From NCBI GenBank assembly GCA_002476495.1, contig DLKL01000016.1, positions 16,485-60,622 of the forward strand: a stretch of 44,138 nucleotides of DNA, in the 5' to 3' direction. This document shows, piece after piece, positions 24,821-33,251 of this stretch. Position 1 is the stretch's first letter. Each line of letters opens with the position of its first letter. The notes beneath the pieces were generated by a model. That model was not told the origin of the DNA and made no database searches. It saw nothing but the letters and a program-made list of their open reading frames with translations. This stretch comes from Lachnospiraceae bacterium UBA7589. GTDB taxonomy: Bacteria; Bacillota; Clostridia; Lachnospirales; Lachnospiraceae. Both the position numbers and the translations under genes were made by a program.

Positions 24821-25624
24821 CTAATACGGAAGGGAAAAATCCAGAATTTTCCATATACCATTCTCAATCACAAAACTGATTGTGGTATTTACGGTTATAA
24901 CATGCTCTTCCATATCATCATTTCCAAAATAATTCTCATCATAGTAATATGTCTCCACATTGAATGTCACAGAGCTGTCTCCTATATCTCCCATAGATAC
25001 TACAGAATATCCCTTGTACATCATATCAGTGCCTCTTGAAGCCGGTGCAACATAAAGTTTTCCGTTGTCTTCCATCATTATGTCGTGATATTTATTTTCC
25101 CTGTCTGTTTTTGAGAAAAGAGAATAGTAGTCAGCCATTGCCTCCTCTATAGATGAAAATGTTGTACAATAGTAGTAAGGCATTCCATTAACCTGTATTG
25201 AATTCTCTGTATCGAGTGGAAATATGGAACAGAATTCATAATCAGATTCCATGGTGCACGCCCTGTCATACATATCATTTGCCCATACAATCCAGTCATT
25301 TGTATCCCAGCCTTCAGTTGCTCCCTGAAGGGAATCAAGATATTCTATTGTTCCTGTCCGGGTTTCATTATCTGTTGCATCGTGCTCTGTATTTTCTGTA
25401 CTTTCCGTGTTTTCCGTTAAGATTGCCTCTGTACTCACTGTACTCACTGTATCCTGTTGCCCGGTAGTATCATCGGATGCTATGGTTTTCACAAGCCCCG
25501 ACCCACCTGATTTACCATCCTTAGCCGAATCCTGTCCCTTCTTTGAATCGCAGGCTGGCAACAAAAGAAAGCACATCATACATGACGCCAATACTATCAC
25601 TTTTTGTAATTTTTTTATCTTCAT
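24821..25624 (-). CDS. Lipoprotein of unknown function
   Basis: A 267-residue exported protein. The start at the ATG at 25624 (MKIKKLQK) gives a clean lipoprotein signal: Lys-rich start, hydrophobic core and lipobox LLPAC with Cys at about residue 25. Residues about 30-95 are a Ser/Thr/Glu/Asn-rich linker with repeats of TEN and TES, a typical wall spacer. The C-terminal 160 residues form a compact domain rich in Tyr and beta-strands, ending FVIENGIWKILDFSLPY. That ending resembles NTF2-like or small inhibitor folds, but I cannot name the family. It is a single-gene unit with its own terminator, upstream of feoB and downstream of tRNA-Gly. Confidence 0.75.
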   Translation of the reverse strand: MKIKKLQKVIVLASCMMCFLLLPACDSKKGQDSAKDGKSGGSGLVKTIASDDTTGQQDTVSTVSTEAILTENTESTENTEHDATDNETRTGTIEYLDSLQGATEGWDTNDWIVWANDMYDRACTMESDYEFCSIFPLDTENSIQVNGMPYYYCTTFSSIEEAMADYYSLFSKTDRENKYHDIMMEDNGKLYVAPASRGTDMMYKGYSVVSMGDIGDSSVTFNVETYYYDENYFGNDDMEEHVITVNTTISFVIENGIWKILDFSLPY

Positions 25625-25738
25625 AATATGTACCCCCATAACTACTTGTTATATGCTATGGATAAAGCTTACAGCATAATAATATAAAGGTCAAGAATTA
25701 TATATACCGCTGATTCTGTATTTTTTTACAAAACAAAA

Positions 25739-25809
25739 AGCAGGATACGGGAGTCGAACCCGCCTATCCAGCTTGGGAAGCTGGCGTACTACCGATGTAC
25801 TAATCCTGC
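25739..25809 (-). tRNA. tRNA-Gly (anticodon CCC)
   Basis: The minus strand folds into a full cloverleaf. The acceptor stem is GCAGGAT/ATCCTGC, the D arm GTAC/GTAC, the anticodon stem CCAGC/GCTGG with loop TTCCCAA, and the T arm CGGG/CCCG around TTCGACT. The anticodon CCC reads the glycine codon GGG. The 3' CCA is not encoded; T residues follow directly and may act in termination. It stands alone and not in a tRNA cluster. Confidence 0.95.
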
Positions 25810-25826
25810 AACATTGCCACTACATA

Positions 25827-25855
25827 ATTTAACCACTTATTATTGGTTTAGTCAA
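25827..25855 (-). promoter_or_regulatory. Promoter of tRNA-Gly
   Basis: On the minus strand TTGACT (25855-25850), a 17-base spacer and TTAAAT (25832-25827) lie 17 bases before the mature tRNA 5' end. The -35 is good and the -10 is moderate. Confidence 0.55.
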
Positions 25856-25924
25856 TATTTTTATTTTTTTGTTTTATCTCTTTGTTTTATAAGCATGTCA
25901 TCCTCACATTCTCAAATTATCATC

Positions 25925-26551
25925 TCATTCACTAATCACTGTGGCAGGTTTTCCCTTGTACAAGGCAACCATACAATGTCTGTTTTGTACGGCATTATTA
26001 AAAATATTTTCAGGAAGAGTATCTCTCACAACCACAGGCCTTCCGTCTGAATTTATGAAGCCTACAAGTGCTCTGTATGCCTTAATACTTTTAGAGCCGG
26101 TACCGGTAGGCACAGATATTCCGGTATATTCCAGTATTACACCCGGAGTCATTATAAAGTTTTCTCCGTTTTTCAGCACCTTTCCCTTTTTTATACTTTT
26201 TCCTATACATATGCTGCTAAGCAATCCGGCTGTTACCAATGCTGCAATCATGTATGCAAAGCTTATATCATCATTTTTTAACATATTGATATATCCTATT
26301 ACAGCAAATACATCAAATGTAACAGTAATTGTAGGAACAGCAATATTGTTCCTAAGTCTTCCCTTTAGCTGCTCAAGATTTTTTTCTTCCGGCACCCTTG
26401 TACTATATTGTACAGCATTTCTTATCTTTTCCTCATATTTATCCGGTTTTACCTCCTTCATGTGGGGAACCGTTTTCATAAATATAGAATAAATTGTAAC
26501 TGTTGTGAGTACAACAAATATAAATGTGCTAAAGGCTATATAAAGCTCCAT
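25925..26551 (-). CDS. Membrane protein of unknown function
   Basis: A 208-residue protein I cannot assign. The first 24 residues are a membrane helix (IAFSTFIFVVLTTVTIYSIF). Two more hydrophobic segments lie at about 73-90 and 98-118. The C-terminal 80 residues are soluble and mix beta-strands with charged loops, including TPGVILEYTGISVPTG and RPVVVRDTLPENIF. The layout resembles small membrane proteins with a cytoplasmic beta-domain. It follows a weak SD (AAAGGAGC) and has no partner on its strand; the tRNA-Gly gene lies downstream. Confidence 0.7.
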   Translation of the reverse strand: MELYIAFSTFIFVVLTTVTIYSIFMKTVPHMKEVKPDKYEEKIRNAVQYSTRVPEEKNLEQLKGRLRNNIAVPTITVTFDVFAVIGYINMLKNDDISFAYMIAALVTAGLLSSICIGKSIKKGKVLKNGENFIMTPGVILEYTGISVPTGTGSKSIKAYRALVGFINSDGRPVVVRDTLPENIFNNAVQNRHCMVALYKGKPATVISE

Positions 26552-26747
26552 AAATGCTCCTTTACTGCATTACAATCTACAGCTTTCTTATCACTTTCAG
26601 ATTACTTAACAAAACATAAACGAAGTACATAAATTCTTAAAATCCAGAAAGTTATAGGTATGTATGCAAAAAAACAAGTTTGTTATTAAATATTCCGGTT
26701 AATATTAACATATCCCCATTTTTTTAACAAGGTAAACTTTAAATGAT

Positions 26748-26769
26748 AAAAGTTGTCGCAAAAGTTGTC
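26748..26769. repeat. Tandem 10-base direct repeat touching the SDR promoter
   Basis: AAAAGTTGTC occurs twice with two bases between (26748-26757 and 26760-26769). The second copy ends one base before the -35 box, so the two copies are 12 bases apart, about one helical turn. This is the geometry of an activator or repressor that binds tandem half-sites. Confidence 0.6.
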
Positions 26770-26798
26770 TTGGAAATATTAAATATGGGTAGTATAAT
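26770..26798 (+). promoter_or_regulatory. Promoter of the SDR gene
   Basis: TTGGAA (26770-26775), a 17-base spacer and a perfect TATAAT (26793-26798) lie 32 bases before the ATG, with the SD GGGAAAGGGG between. The weak -35 next to a direct repeat suggests control by an activator; this is inference. Confidence 0.7.
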
Positions 26799-26830
26799 AT
26801 AAGTACTTAATTGGGAAAGGGGCGATAAAT

Positions 26831-27631
26831 ATGGGATTTTTATCCGGCAAAACAGCCATAATAACCGGCGGTGGCAGAGCAATCCTTGCAGACGGAAGCT
26901 GTGGTTCCATAGGATATGGTATTGCTACTGCATATGCCAAGGAGGGGGCAAACCTTGTACTAACCGGACGTAACGTTAAGAAGCTTCAGGACGCAAAAGC
27001 CGAGCTTGAGGAAAAGTATGGAATAAAGGTACTTGCTATACAGGGAGACATAAGTGCAGGTGCAGACAATGAGGGAATTGTTAACAATGTTGTAAAGCAG
27101 ACTGTTGATGCTTTTGGCAGAATTGATGTACTTATTAACAATGCACAGGCATCTGCTTCAGGGGTTACTCTGGCAGACCACACAACCCAGCAATTTGATC
27201 TTGCCATCTATTCAGGTTTATATGCCACCTTTTACTATATGAAGGCCTGTTATCCGTATCTCAGGGAAACCAGGGGAGCAGTAATCAATTTTGCCTCCGG
27301 TGCAGGGCTGTTCGGTAACTTTGGTCAGTGTGCTTATGCTTCAGCAAAGGAAGGAATCCGTGGACTTACAAGAGTAGCAGCCACAGAATGGGGACCGGAC
27401 GGAATTAATGTAAATGTCGTCTGCCCTCTTGCCTGGACAGCTCAGTTAGAAAACTTTGAAAAGGCTTATCCTGATGCATTTAAAGCAAATGTTAAGATGC
27501 CACCTATGGGGCATTATGGAAATGTGGAATCTGAAATCGGTCGCGTATGCGTACAGCTTGCATCCCCTGATTTTAAATTTATGACCGGAGAAACCCTTAC
27601 ACTTGAAGGTGGTCTGGGACAAAGACCATAA
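26831..27631 (+). CDS. Short-chain dehydrogenase/reductase (SDR)
   Basis: A 266-residue NAD(P)-dependent oxidoreductase of unknown substrate. The dinucleotide motif is present but stretched: TGGGR at 12-16 is followed by ILADGSCGS before IGYGIA, so the usual TGxxxGxG has an insert of about eight residues. NNAQ at 103-106 replaces the common NNAG. The catalytic Ser156, Tyr169 and Lys173 (YASAK) are intact, but the Asn of the usual tetrad appears to be Ser128. It is a single gene with its own promoter and terminator. Substrates of such enzymes range from 3-oxoacyl-ACP to steroids and sugars, and nothing here decides which. Confidence 0.9.
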   Translation: MGFLSGKTAIITGGGRAILADGSCGSIGYGIATAYAKEGANLVLTGRNVKKLQDAKAELEEKYGIKVLAIQGDISAGADNEGIVNNVVKQTVDAFGRIDVLINNAQASASGVTLADHTTQQFDLAIYSGLYATFYYMKACYPYLRETRGAVINFASGAGLFGNFGQCAYASAKEGIRGLTRVAATEWGPDGINVNVVCPLAWTAQLENFEKAYPDAFKANVKMPPMGHYGNVESEIGRVCVQLASPDFKFMTGETLTLEGGLGQRP

Positions 27632-27645
27632 AAACCGGTGTGATT

Positions 27646-27689
27646 AAAAACAGCCTTCGGATAACATCTGTTACCTGAAGGCTGTTTTT
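27646..27689. terminator. Bidirectional terminator between SDR and pflA
   Basis: A 13-base stem (AAAAACAGCCTTC and its complement) ends in five T residues on either strand. It lies between the convergent SDR and pflA genes and can serve both. Confidence 0.85.
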
Positions 27690-27742
27690 CTCTTAAATCA
27701 AAACGAGCTATCTATCACTTTATATGGATTATATCAATCCTG

Positions 27743-28474
27743 CTATTTTGAGAATTCAAGAATTTTCTTTGCATTTTCAATTCTATCCTTTGAAGGTGGT
27801 TCTACTCCCTGAAGCTTATAAGGAATACCAAGTTCCTTCCATTTATATTCACCTAATGTATGATAAGGGAGCACCTCTACCTTTTTAACAGTGTCAAGGG
27901 TATCTATAAATTCACGGGTCTGTCTAAGGTATTCATCATTATCTGTAACTCCGGGCACAAGAACATGGCGAATCCACATCGGAATTCCCTGTTCAGAAAG
28001 ATATCTGGCACAATCAAGAATATTTTTATTGGTATGACCGGTAAGTTTCTTATGCTCCGCATCATTAATATGCTTTATATCAAGCATCACAAGATCAGTA
28101 TATTTTAAAAGCTCATTAAACTTGGAGAAGAAAGGCTCTTCTCTTGTAAATGGCTGGGCTGAGGTGTCAAGATTGGTATTTATGCCTCTCTCATGAGCCT
28201 TTTTAAACAGCTCTATCAGAAAGTCAATCTGTAACAAGGCCTCTCCCCCACTAACGGTTATTCCACCTTCTTTCCCCCAGTAGCTGCGGAAACGTTCCGC
28301 TTTATCCAAAAGCTCATCTGCTGTTTGCAAATTATCAGTTTCAGGATTCCAGGTATCCACGTTATGACAGTACTGGCAACGCATATTGCACCCCTTAAGA
28401 AAAATAAGATAACGAATACCCGGTCCGTCTACCGCACCAAAAGATTCCAATGAATGAATTCTGCCTTTGATCAT
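27743..28474 (-). CDS. pflA: Pyruvate formate-lyase activating enzyme
   Basis: A radical SAM enzyme that abstracts a hydrogen from the glycyl residue of pyruvate formate-lyase to switch it on. The 243 residues are full length. Cys29, Cys33 and Cys36 (CNMRCQYC) bind the 4Fe-4S cluster, and GGITVSGGEALLQ is the SAM-binding region. SFGAVDGPGIRYLIFLKGC is the family N-terminus. It follows pflB on the same strand with 135 bases between, and a terminator hairpin stands in that gap. It may therefore be made in smaller amounts than pflB through read-through. Confidence 0.96.
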   Translation of the reverse strand: MIKGRIHSLESFGAVDGPGIRYLIFLKGCNMRCQYCHNVDTWNPETDNLQTADELLDKAERFRSYWGKEGGITVSGGEALLQIDFLIELFKKAHERGINTNLDTSAQPFTREEPFFSKFNELLKYTDLVMLDIKHINDAEHKKLTGHTNKNILDCARYLSEQGIPMWIRHVLVPGVTDNDEYLRQTREFIDTLDTVKKVEVLPYHTLGEYKWKELGIPYKLQGVEPPSKDRIENAKKILEFSK

Positions 28475-28545
28475 AGTTATATTTCTCCATTCTCTGCCAT
28501 ATGGCAGCTACAGTGGTTAATTTGAAAATTTCTATTAGTATTAAC

Positions 28546-28575
28546 AAAAAAGGGTCGGACAATACTGCCCGACCC
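28546..28575 (-). terminator. Terminator between pflB and pflA
   Basis: A 7-base GC-rich stem (GGGTCGG/CCGACCC) with a 10-base loop is followed by six T residues on the minus strand. It lies 34 bases past the pflB stop and 70 bases before pflA. I see no strong promoter between it and pflA. Confidence 0.85.
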
Positions 28576-28609
28576 AATAAACATCAATTATGTTAACAGC
28601 CTGTCAGAA

Positions 28610-30877
28610 TTAAAGACTCTTATGGCAGGTTCTTGCGATAACATCATCCTGCTGCTCCTTAGTAAGGCTGATAAACTTAACAGCATAACCGGAAACACGG
28701 ATAGTGAAGTTTGCATACTCAGGCTTCTCCGGATGTGCCTGTGCATCTAACAGCTTCTCTGTACCGAATACATTAACATTAAGGTGATGTGCACCACGGT
28801 CAAAGTATCCATCAAGAACTCCTGCAAGAGTATTCTTCTGCTCGTCAAGGTCATGGCCAAGAGCTGAAGGAGCCATTGTCTGAGTATTAGAAATACCATC
28901 AAGGGCATACTCATAAGGCAGCTTAGCTACAGAGTTAAGTGATGCAAGTAATCCACTCTGCTCAGCACCATATGAAGGTGAAGCACCCGGAGCAAATGGC
29001 TTATATGCCTCTCTTCCATCAGGAAGGGCACCTGTTGCCTTACCATATACTACGTTAGAAGTAATAGTAAGGATTGATGTTGTAGGCTCAGAATCTCTGT
29101 AAGTCTTGTTCTTCTTAATCTTCTCGATAAAGGTCTTAAGAAGCCATACAGCAAATTCATCTGCTCTAGGATCATCATTACCATACTTAGGGAACTCGCC
29201 CTCTGTCTTAAAGTCAACAGCACAGCCCTGGTCGTCACGGATAACCTTAACTTTAGCATACTTGATAGCTGAAAGTGAGTCAGCTACATGAGAAAGACCT
29301 GCAATACCTGTTGCGAATGTTCTTCTTACGTCAGTATCAATCAATGCCATCTCTGCTGCTTCGTAGTAATACTTATCATGCATATAGTGGATAAGGTTAA
29401 GTATATTTACATATAAAGCTGCACACCAGTCAAGCATAAGGTCATACTTGTGCATTACCTCGTCAAAGTCAAGATATTCTGAAGTAATAGGTGCAAGCTC
29501 AGGTCCACATTGCATATGCTTACCATTCTTGTCAAGATGCTTCTCATCCTTACCACCATTGATAGCGTAAAGAAGGCACTTAGCAAGGTTAGCACGAGCT
29601 CCGAAGAACTGAATCTCCTTACCGGTCTGAGTAGCAGATACACAGCAGCATATGCTGTAGTCATCGCCCCAGATAGGCTTCATAACATCATCATTCTCAT
29701 ACTGGATGGAAGATGTAGTAACGGAAATCTTAGCTGCATACTTCTTGAAGTTAGCTGGGAGATCGCTAGAGTAAAGAACTGTTAAGTTTGGCTCTGGGCT
29801 TGGTCCCATATTCTCAAGTGTATGAAGGAAACGATAGTCGTTCTTAGTAACCATATGACGGCCATCCATTCCGATACCACCAACCTCAAGAGTAGCCCAT
29901 ACAGGATCACCTGAGAATAACTGGTTGTATGAAGGAATACGAGCAAATTTAACCATACGGAATTTCATTGTCATATGATCGATAAGCTCCTGAGCTTCCT
30001 TCTCAGTAAGAGTACCTTCCTTAAGGTCTCTCTCAATATAAATATCCAGGAAAGTTGAGATACGTCCAACTGACATAGCTGCACCATTCTGGGTCTTGAT
30101 TGCTGCAAGATATCCAAAGTATAACCACTGAACAGCTTCCTTGGCATTTGTTGCAGGACCTGAAATGTCATAGCCATAAATCTTAGCCATTTCCTTCATT
30201 CCCTGAAGAGCCTTAATCTGCTCAGCAATTTCTTCTCTAAGACGGATAACTTCCTCTGTCATAGTACCGTTACCACAGTTTTTCTTATCTTCCTTCTTCT
30301 TCTCAATAAGGAAGTCAATACCATACAGTGCAACTCTTCTGTAGTCACCTACGATACGTCCACGTCCATAAGTATCAGGAAGACCAGTTACGATATGAGT
30401 ATGACGTGCAACCTTCATCTCATCTGTGTAAGCGTCAAATACTGCCTGGTTATGTGTCTTATGGTAATCAGTAAAAATCTTATGGAACTCAGGATTAACC
30501 TGGTAGCCGTAAGTGCTTGCAGCTTCCTCTGCCATCTTGATACCACCATAAGGCATAAATGCTCTCTTTAAAGGCTTGTCTGTCTGAAGACCAACGATCT
30601 GCTCAAGATCCTTCATAGACTCATCAATGTAGCCTGGGCCATATGATGTAAGACTTGATACAACCTCTGTCTCACACTCTAATACACCATCATGCTCACG
30701 CTCTTCCTTCTGTAACTCCTGAAGTCTGCCCCAAAGCTTATCTGTAGCCTCGGTTGCCCCCTCCAAAAAGCTCTCATCACCATCATACTGAGTGTAGTTT
30801 CTCTGAATGAAGTTACGTACATTGACATCTACATCCCAATGACCGTCTTTTACAAAGCCTCTCCATGCGTCTGCCAT
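28610..30877 (-). CDS. pflB: Formate C-acetyltransferase (pyruvate formate-lyase)
   Basis: A glycyl-radical enzyme that splits pyruvate with CoA into acetyl-CoA and formate under anaerobic conditions. The 755 residues are full length. The glycyl radical site is Gly730 in RVSGYAV. The catalytic cysteine pair is Cys411-Cys412, with a third Cys at 410 just before it (CCCVSAT). Its start ATG has a very strong SD (AAAAGGAGG). It is transcribed from a promoter about 85 bases upstream, together with or without pflA depending on the terminator between them. Confidence 0.98.
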   Translation of the reverse strand: MADAWRGFVKDGHWDVDVNVRNFIQRNYTQYDGDESFLEGATEATDKLWGRLQELQKEEREHDGVLECETEVVSSLTSYGPGYIDESMKDLEQIVGLQTDKPLKRAFMPYGGIKMAEEAASTYGYQVNPEFHKIFTDYHKTHNQAVFDAYTDEMKVARHTHIVTGLPDTYGRGRIVGDYRRVALYGIDFLIEKKKEDKKNCGNGTMTEEVIRLREEIAEQIKALQGMKEMAKIYGYDISGPATNAKEAVQWLYFGYLAAIKTQNGAAMSVGRISTFLDIYIERDLKEGTLTEKEAQELIDHMTMKFRMVKFARIPSYNQLFSGDPVWATLEVGGIGMDGRHMVTKNDYRFLHTLENMGPSPEPNLTVLYSSDLPANFKKYAAKISVTTSSIQYENDDVMKPIWGDDYSICCCVSATQTGKEIQFFGARANLAKCLLYAINGGKDEKHLDKNGKHMQCGPELAPITSEYLDFDEVMHKYDLMLDWCAALYVNILNLIHYMHDKYYYEAAEMALIDTDVRRTFATGIAGLSHVADSLSAIKYAKVKVIRDDQGCAVDFKTEGEFPKYGNDDPRADEFAVWLLKTFIEKIKKNKTYRDSEPTTSILTITSNVVYGKATGALPDGREAYKPFAPGASPSYGAEQSGLLASLNSVAKLPYEYALDGISNTQTMAPSALGHDLDEQKNTLAGVLDGYFDRGAHHLNVNVFGTEKLLDAQAHPEKPEYANFTIRVSGYAVKFISLTKEQQDDVIARTCHKSL

Positions 30878-30960
30878 GAAAATTTACCTCCTTTTGGTAA
30901 AAATTATAATATTATCAACAGTGAATTCCATAGAATCCACCTACTGTTGTTTACGTTAAA

Positions 30961-30990
30961 AGTGTACTACTTATCAATGCCAGGTGTCAA
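30961..30990 (-). promoter_or_regulatory. Promoter of pflB
   Basis: On the minus strand TTGACA (30990-30985), an 18-base spacer and TACACT (30966-30961) form a good promoter. The transcript starts near 30953, giving a leader of about 75 bases. Confidence 0.75.
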
Positions 30991-31086
30991 CAGTTTTGTG
31001 CAATGAACTTAATTTAGTACAATACTTATCTGTAATGTTTCGGATATTATAAAATCCGTATATTTTTTCCCTTTTTTTGAGGTATG

Positions 31087-31869
31087 CTAATCTCTTTTCA
31101 GACTACTTTCCCCTGTTTTATAATCAATTATCACTCCCGGCTGAAGATTATAGCAATATACAAAAAAACATATACCGGTTCCTCTATCCTCCACTGAATA
31201 TGCTTCAATATAGACCCCCCTTGCAACCAGTTCCTTGTCACGGAAATCCGGGGTAACCCTGTACAACACATGATTTTTTGTATTGTCCACATACCTTGCC
31301 ACCTTTTCTTCCCATGGCAGCATGCCATTTACATTCATATACCTTGTTCCCGTAATAAGATTCTTCTCATTAGCATTTTCTCCTGCAAGGCAAAAGGCAA
31401 TCAGATGGCATCTATTGTAGAGATACGGTGGCACTGAATCAATTATACCTTCATATTTTGCCTGTTTCCAGCCACTGGGCTTTATGTGGCCTATTTTTCC
31501 CCTTTCCTCCCGGGGCATTATCTGAGGACAGATATTGGCATATGCGGTACCACATCTTCCAAGTTCATCCAGCTCACTGTAACTTTCAAGGCTATTTTCT
31601 GTCATCTCATCAGCAGAAAACAAGGGCATACCATTATTTAATTCTACCCAGGCCTCACCATTGTAAGGGGGAACATCTATACTGCTAATGTCTTCCGGTC
31701 CATTTTCCGGCAATTCCACAGCAGAATAATCCTGCGAATTTTTATCAGACCTTACATATCTTACATATAAGAAAATACTGCCCGAAATAAATCCTGATAA
31801 AATCAGAAATAGGAATATGCATTTTACTTTTTTCACTGTTTTGTTCTTTTTTTCTCTCTTAATATTCAT
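31087..31869 (-). CDS. Membrane-anchored DNA/RNA non-specific endonuclease
   Basis: A 260-residue EndA/NucA-type nuclease. The first 13 residues are strongly basic and are followed by a membrane helix (about 15-36, LFLILSGFISGSIFLYV), so the catalytic part lies outside the cell. The His-Me finger motif is NRCHLIAFCLAGEN with catalytic His155; the family usually has DRGH. The metal-binding Asn lies in NEKNLITGTRYMN. Such enzymes degrade extracellular DNA, or act in DNA uptake as EndA does in streptococci. The start overlaps the stop of the rhodanese/PP-loop gene by 11 bases, showing co-translation. Confidence 0.87.
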   Translation of the reverse strand: MNIKREKKNKTVKKVKCIFLFLILSGFISGSIFLYVRYVRSDKNSQDYSAVELPENGPEDISSIDVPPYNGEAWVELNNGMPLFSADEMTENSLESYSELDELGRCGTAYANICPQIMPREERGKIGHIKPSGWKQAKYEGIIDSVPPYLYNRCHLIAFCLAGENANEKNLITGTRYMNVNGMLPWEEKVARYVDNTKNHVLYRVTPDFRDKELVARGVYIEAYSVEDRGTGICFFVYCYNLQPGVIIDYKTGESSLKRD

Positions 31870-33004
31870 CCAGAAAATTATGTCTGAGTCCCTTTTGTTT
31901 ATAGGCGATTACTGTATCCAGATTTACATTTTCCACACTTTTAAAAATATTCTTTTCCACAAAGGGATTTGTCTCTTTTAATGAAGCAATCAGTTTTTTT
32001 GTTTCAAGACGTTTTGATGAGGTCGTTCCATCCTCATGGCAGGTGCTGCAGGTTTCTGTAAAGTGGCATGCACATTGAAGAAAATGCAGACCGTTGTAGT
32101 CTCTCCATTTACAGATATCTTCCTCCCTGATGAGGTACATGGGTCTTATCAGCTCCATTCCTGCAAAATTGGTGCTGTGAAGCTTCGGCATCATTGTCTG
32201 AATCTGGCCGCCATAAAGCATTCCCATAAGGATTGTCTCTATTACATCATCATAATGATGTCCGAGGGCAATCTTGTTGCAGCCCATTTCCCGGGCCTTG
32301 CTGTACAAATGTCCTCTTCTCATTCTTGCACAGAGATAGCATGGACTTTTCTCCACTGTATCCACCGAATCAAAAATATCACTTTCAAATATGGTTATAG
32401 GAATACCAAGTCTTTGGGCATTACTTTCAATTAATGCACGATTTTCTTTGTTATATCCCGGATCCATAACAAGAAACGTAAGTTCAAAATTAACCTGTCT
32501 GTGTCTTTTTATTTCCTGAAAAAGCTTTGCCATCAGCATTGAATCCTTTCCACCGGATATACATACTGCAATGTGGTCGCCCTCACTTATAAGATTATAT
32601 ACCTTGCAAGCCTTTGCAAAGGGTGAAAAAAGCTGCTTATGAAATTTTTTCTGTATACTTTTCTCAGCCTTCTCCAGTCTGATATCATCCTCCTGAATAT
32701 CATATGCACACGATGCCAGATATGCATAATATCCACCTTTAAGGCTATAGCAATTATCTCTCCGTTGTTCTATTAAATTCCCAATCTCCAGAGATTTTTC
32801 GCCTCTGTTACAATATATAATCAATTTTTTGTTTTTATCAATACGTTCTAATTGTATGCCGGGATTTTCTTCCCATTTAACGGCCGGAATATTAATTGCT
32901 CCCGGGATTAAACCATAGCGGGCACTATCCTCATCCCTTACATCTATAAGCACATATTCACCCTTTTGCATCTTCATCAAATCCGAAACGGTTATTTCCC
33001 GCAT
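31859..33004 (-). CDS. Rhodanese-PP-loop ATPase fusion (TtcA-like)
   Basis: About 381 residues. Residues 1-100 are a rhodanese domain with a probable active Cys (near 66) in IIYCNRGEKS, which would carry persulfide sulphur. Residues about 125-330 are an N-type PP-loop ATPase with SGGKDS (about 150-155) and a CxxC (SPCYLCARMRRG). There is a further Cys-rich patch (CACHFTETCSTC). TtcA uses such a layout to thiolate cytidine 32 in tRNA. Fusion of sulphur donor and modifying enzyme suggests a self-contained tRNA thiolase; the target base is inference. The ATG at 33004 is better spaced from the SD GGAGG than the one at 33010. Confidence 0.85.
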   Translation of the reverse strand: MREITVSDLMKMQKGEYVLIDVRDEDSARYGLIPGAINIPAVKWEENPGIQLERIDKNKKLIIYCNRGEKSLEIGNLIEQRRDNCYSLKGGYYAYLASCAYDIQEDDIRLEKAEKSIQKKFHKQLFSPFAKACKVYNLISEGDHIAVCISGGKDSMLMAKLFQEIKRHRQVNFELTFLVMDPGYNKENRALIESNAQRLGIPITIFESDIFDSVDTVEKSPCYLCARMRRGHLYSKAREMGCNKIALGHHYDDVIETILMGMLYGGQIQTMMPKLHSTNFAGMELIRPMYLIREEDICKWRDYNGLHFLQCACHFTETCSTCHEDGTTSSKRLETKKLIASLKETNPFVEKNIFKSVENVNLDTVIAYKQKGLRHNFLDEY

Positions 33005-33036
33005 AGTCATTATCCTCCATACAGCTGTTCTGTCGC

Positions 33037-33234
33037 CTATCTTCCCTTTCTTCCGCCAAACAAATCGTTAAAAAGCAGGCACCAGCCAATGGTGCCGGAC
33101 AGACTCATACGCTCTCTTTTTCCCATTCCCGGAGGAATGAAAAGAAATTTGAAGGGAAGTAAAATAAGCCAGAATATTATATATACCGGTAGCAGCATAA
33201 GCTTTATCACATACACTATCATCATTGTAATCAT
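33037..33234 (-). CDS. Small hydrophobic membrane protein
   Basis: About 65 residues, of which residues 1-34 are one long hydrophobic region (IVYVIKLMLLPVYIIFWLIL) that can form one or two membrane helices. A short basic cytosolic tail (GMGKRERMSLS) and a Gly/Arg-rich end follow. I use the ATG at 33234 behind the SD-like GGGGGG. An ATG at 33252 overlaps the stop of the WYL gene and would add six residues. It is the second gene of a four-gene set. No family is recognised. Confidence 0.65.
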   Translation of the reverse strand: MITMMIVYVIKLMLLPVYIIFWLILLPFKFLFIPPGMGKRERMSLSGTIGWCLLFNDLFGGRKGR

Positions 33235-33251
33235 ATCCGTCCCCCCATACA

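Noticed and set aside
30945..30960. Rex-type redox operator near the pflB start (TTGTTTACGTTAAAA on the plus strand)
   Set aside because: Only one half resembles the Rex consensus TTGTTAAnnnnTTAACAA; the second half does not fit in sequence or spacing.
31041..31070. Small inverted repeat CGGAT/ATCCG behind the nuclease gene as a terminator
   Set aside because: The stem is only five bases and no T run follows on the minus strand.
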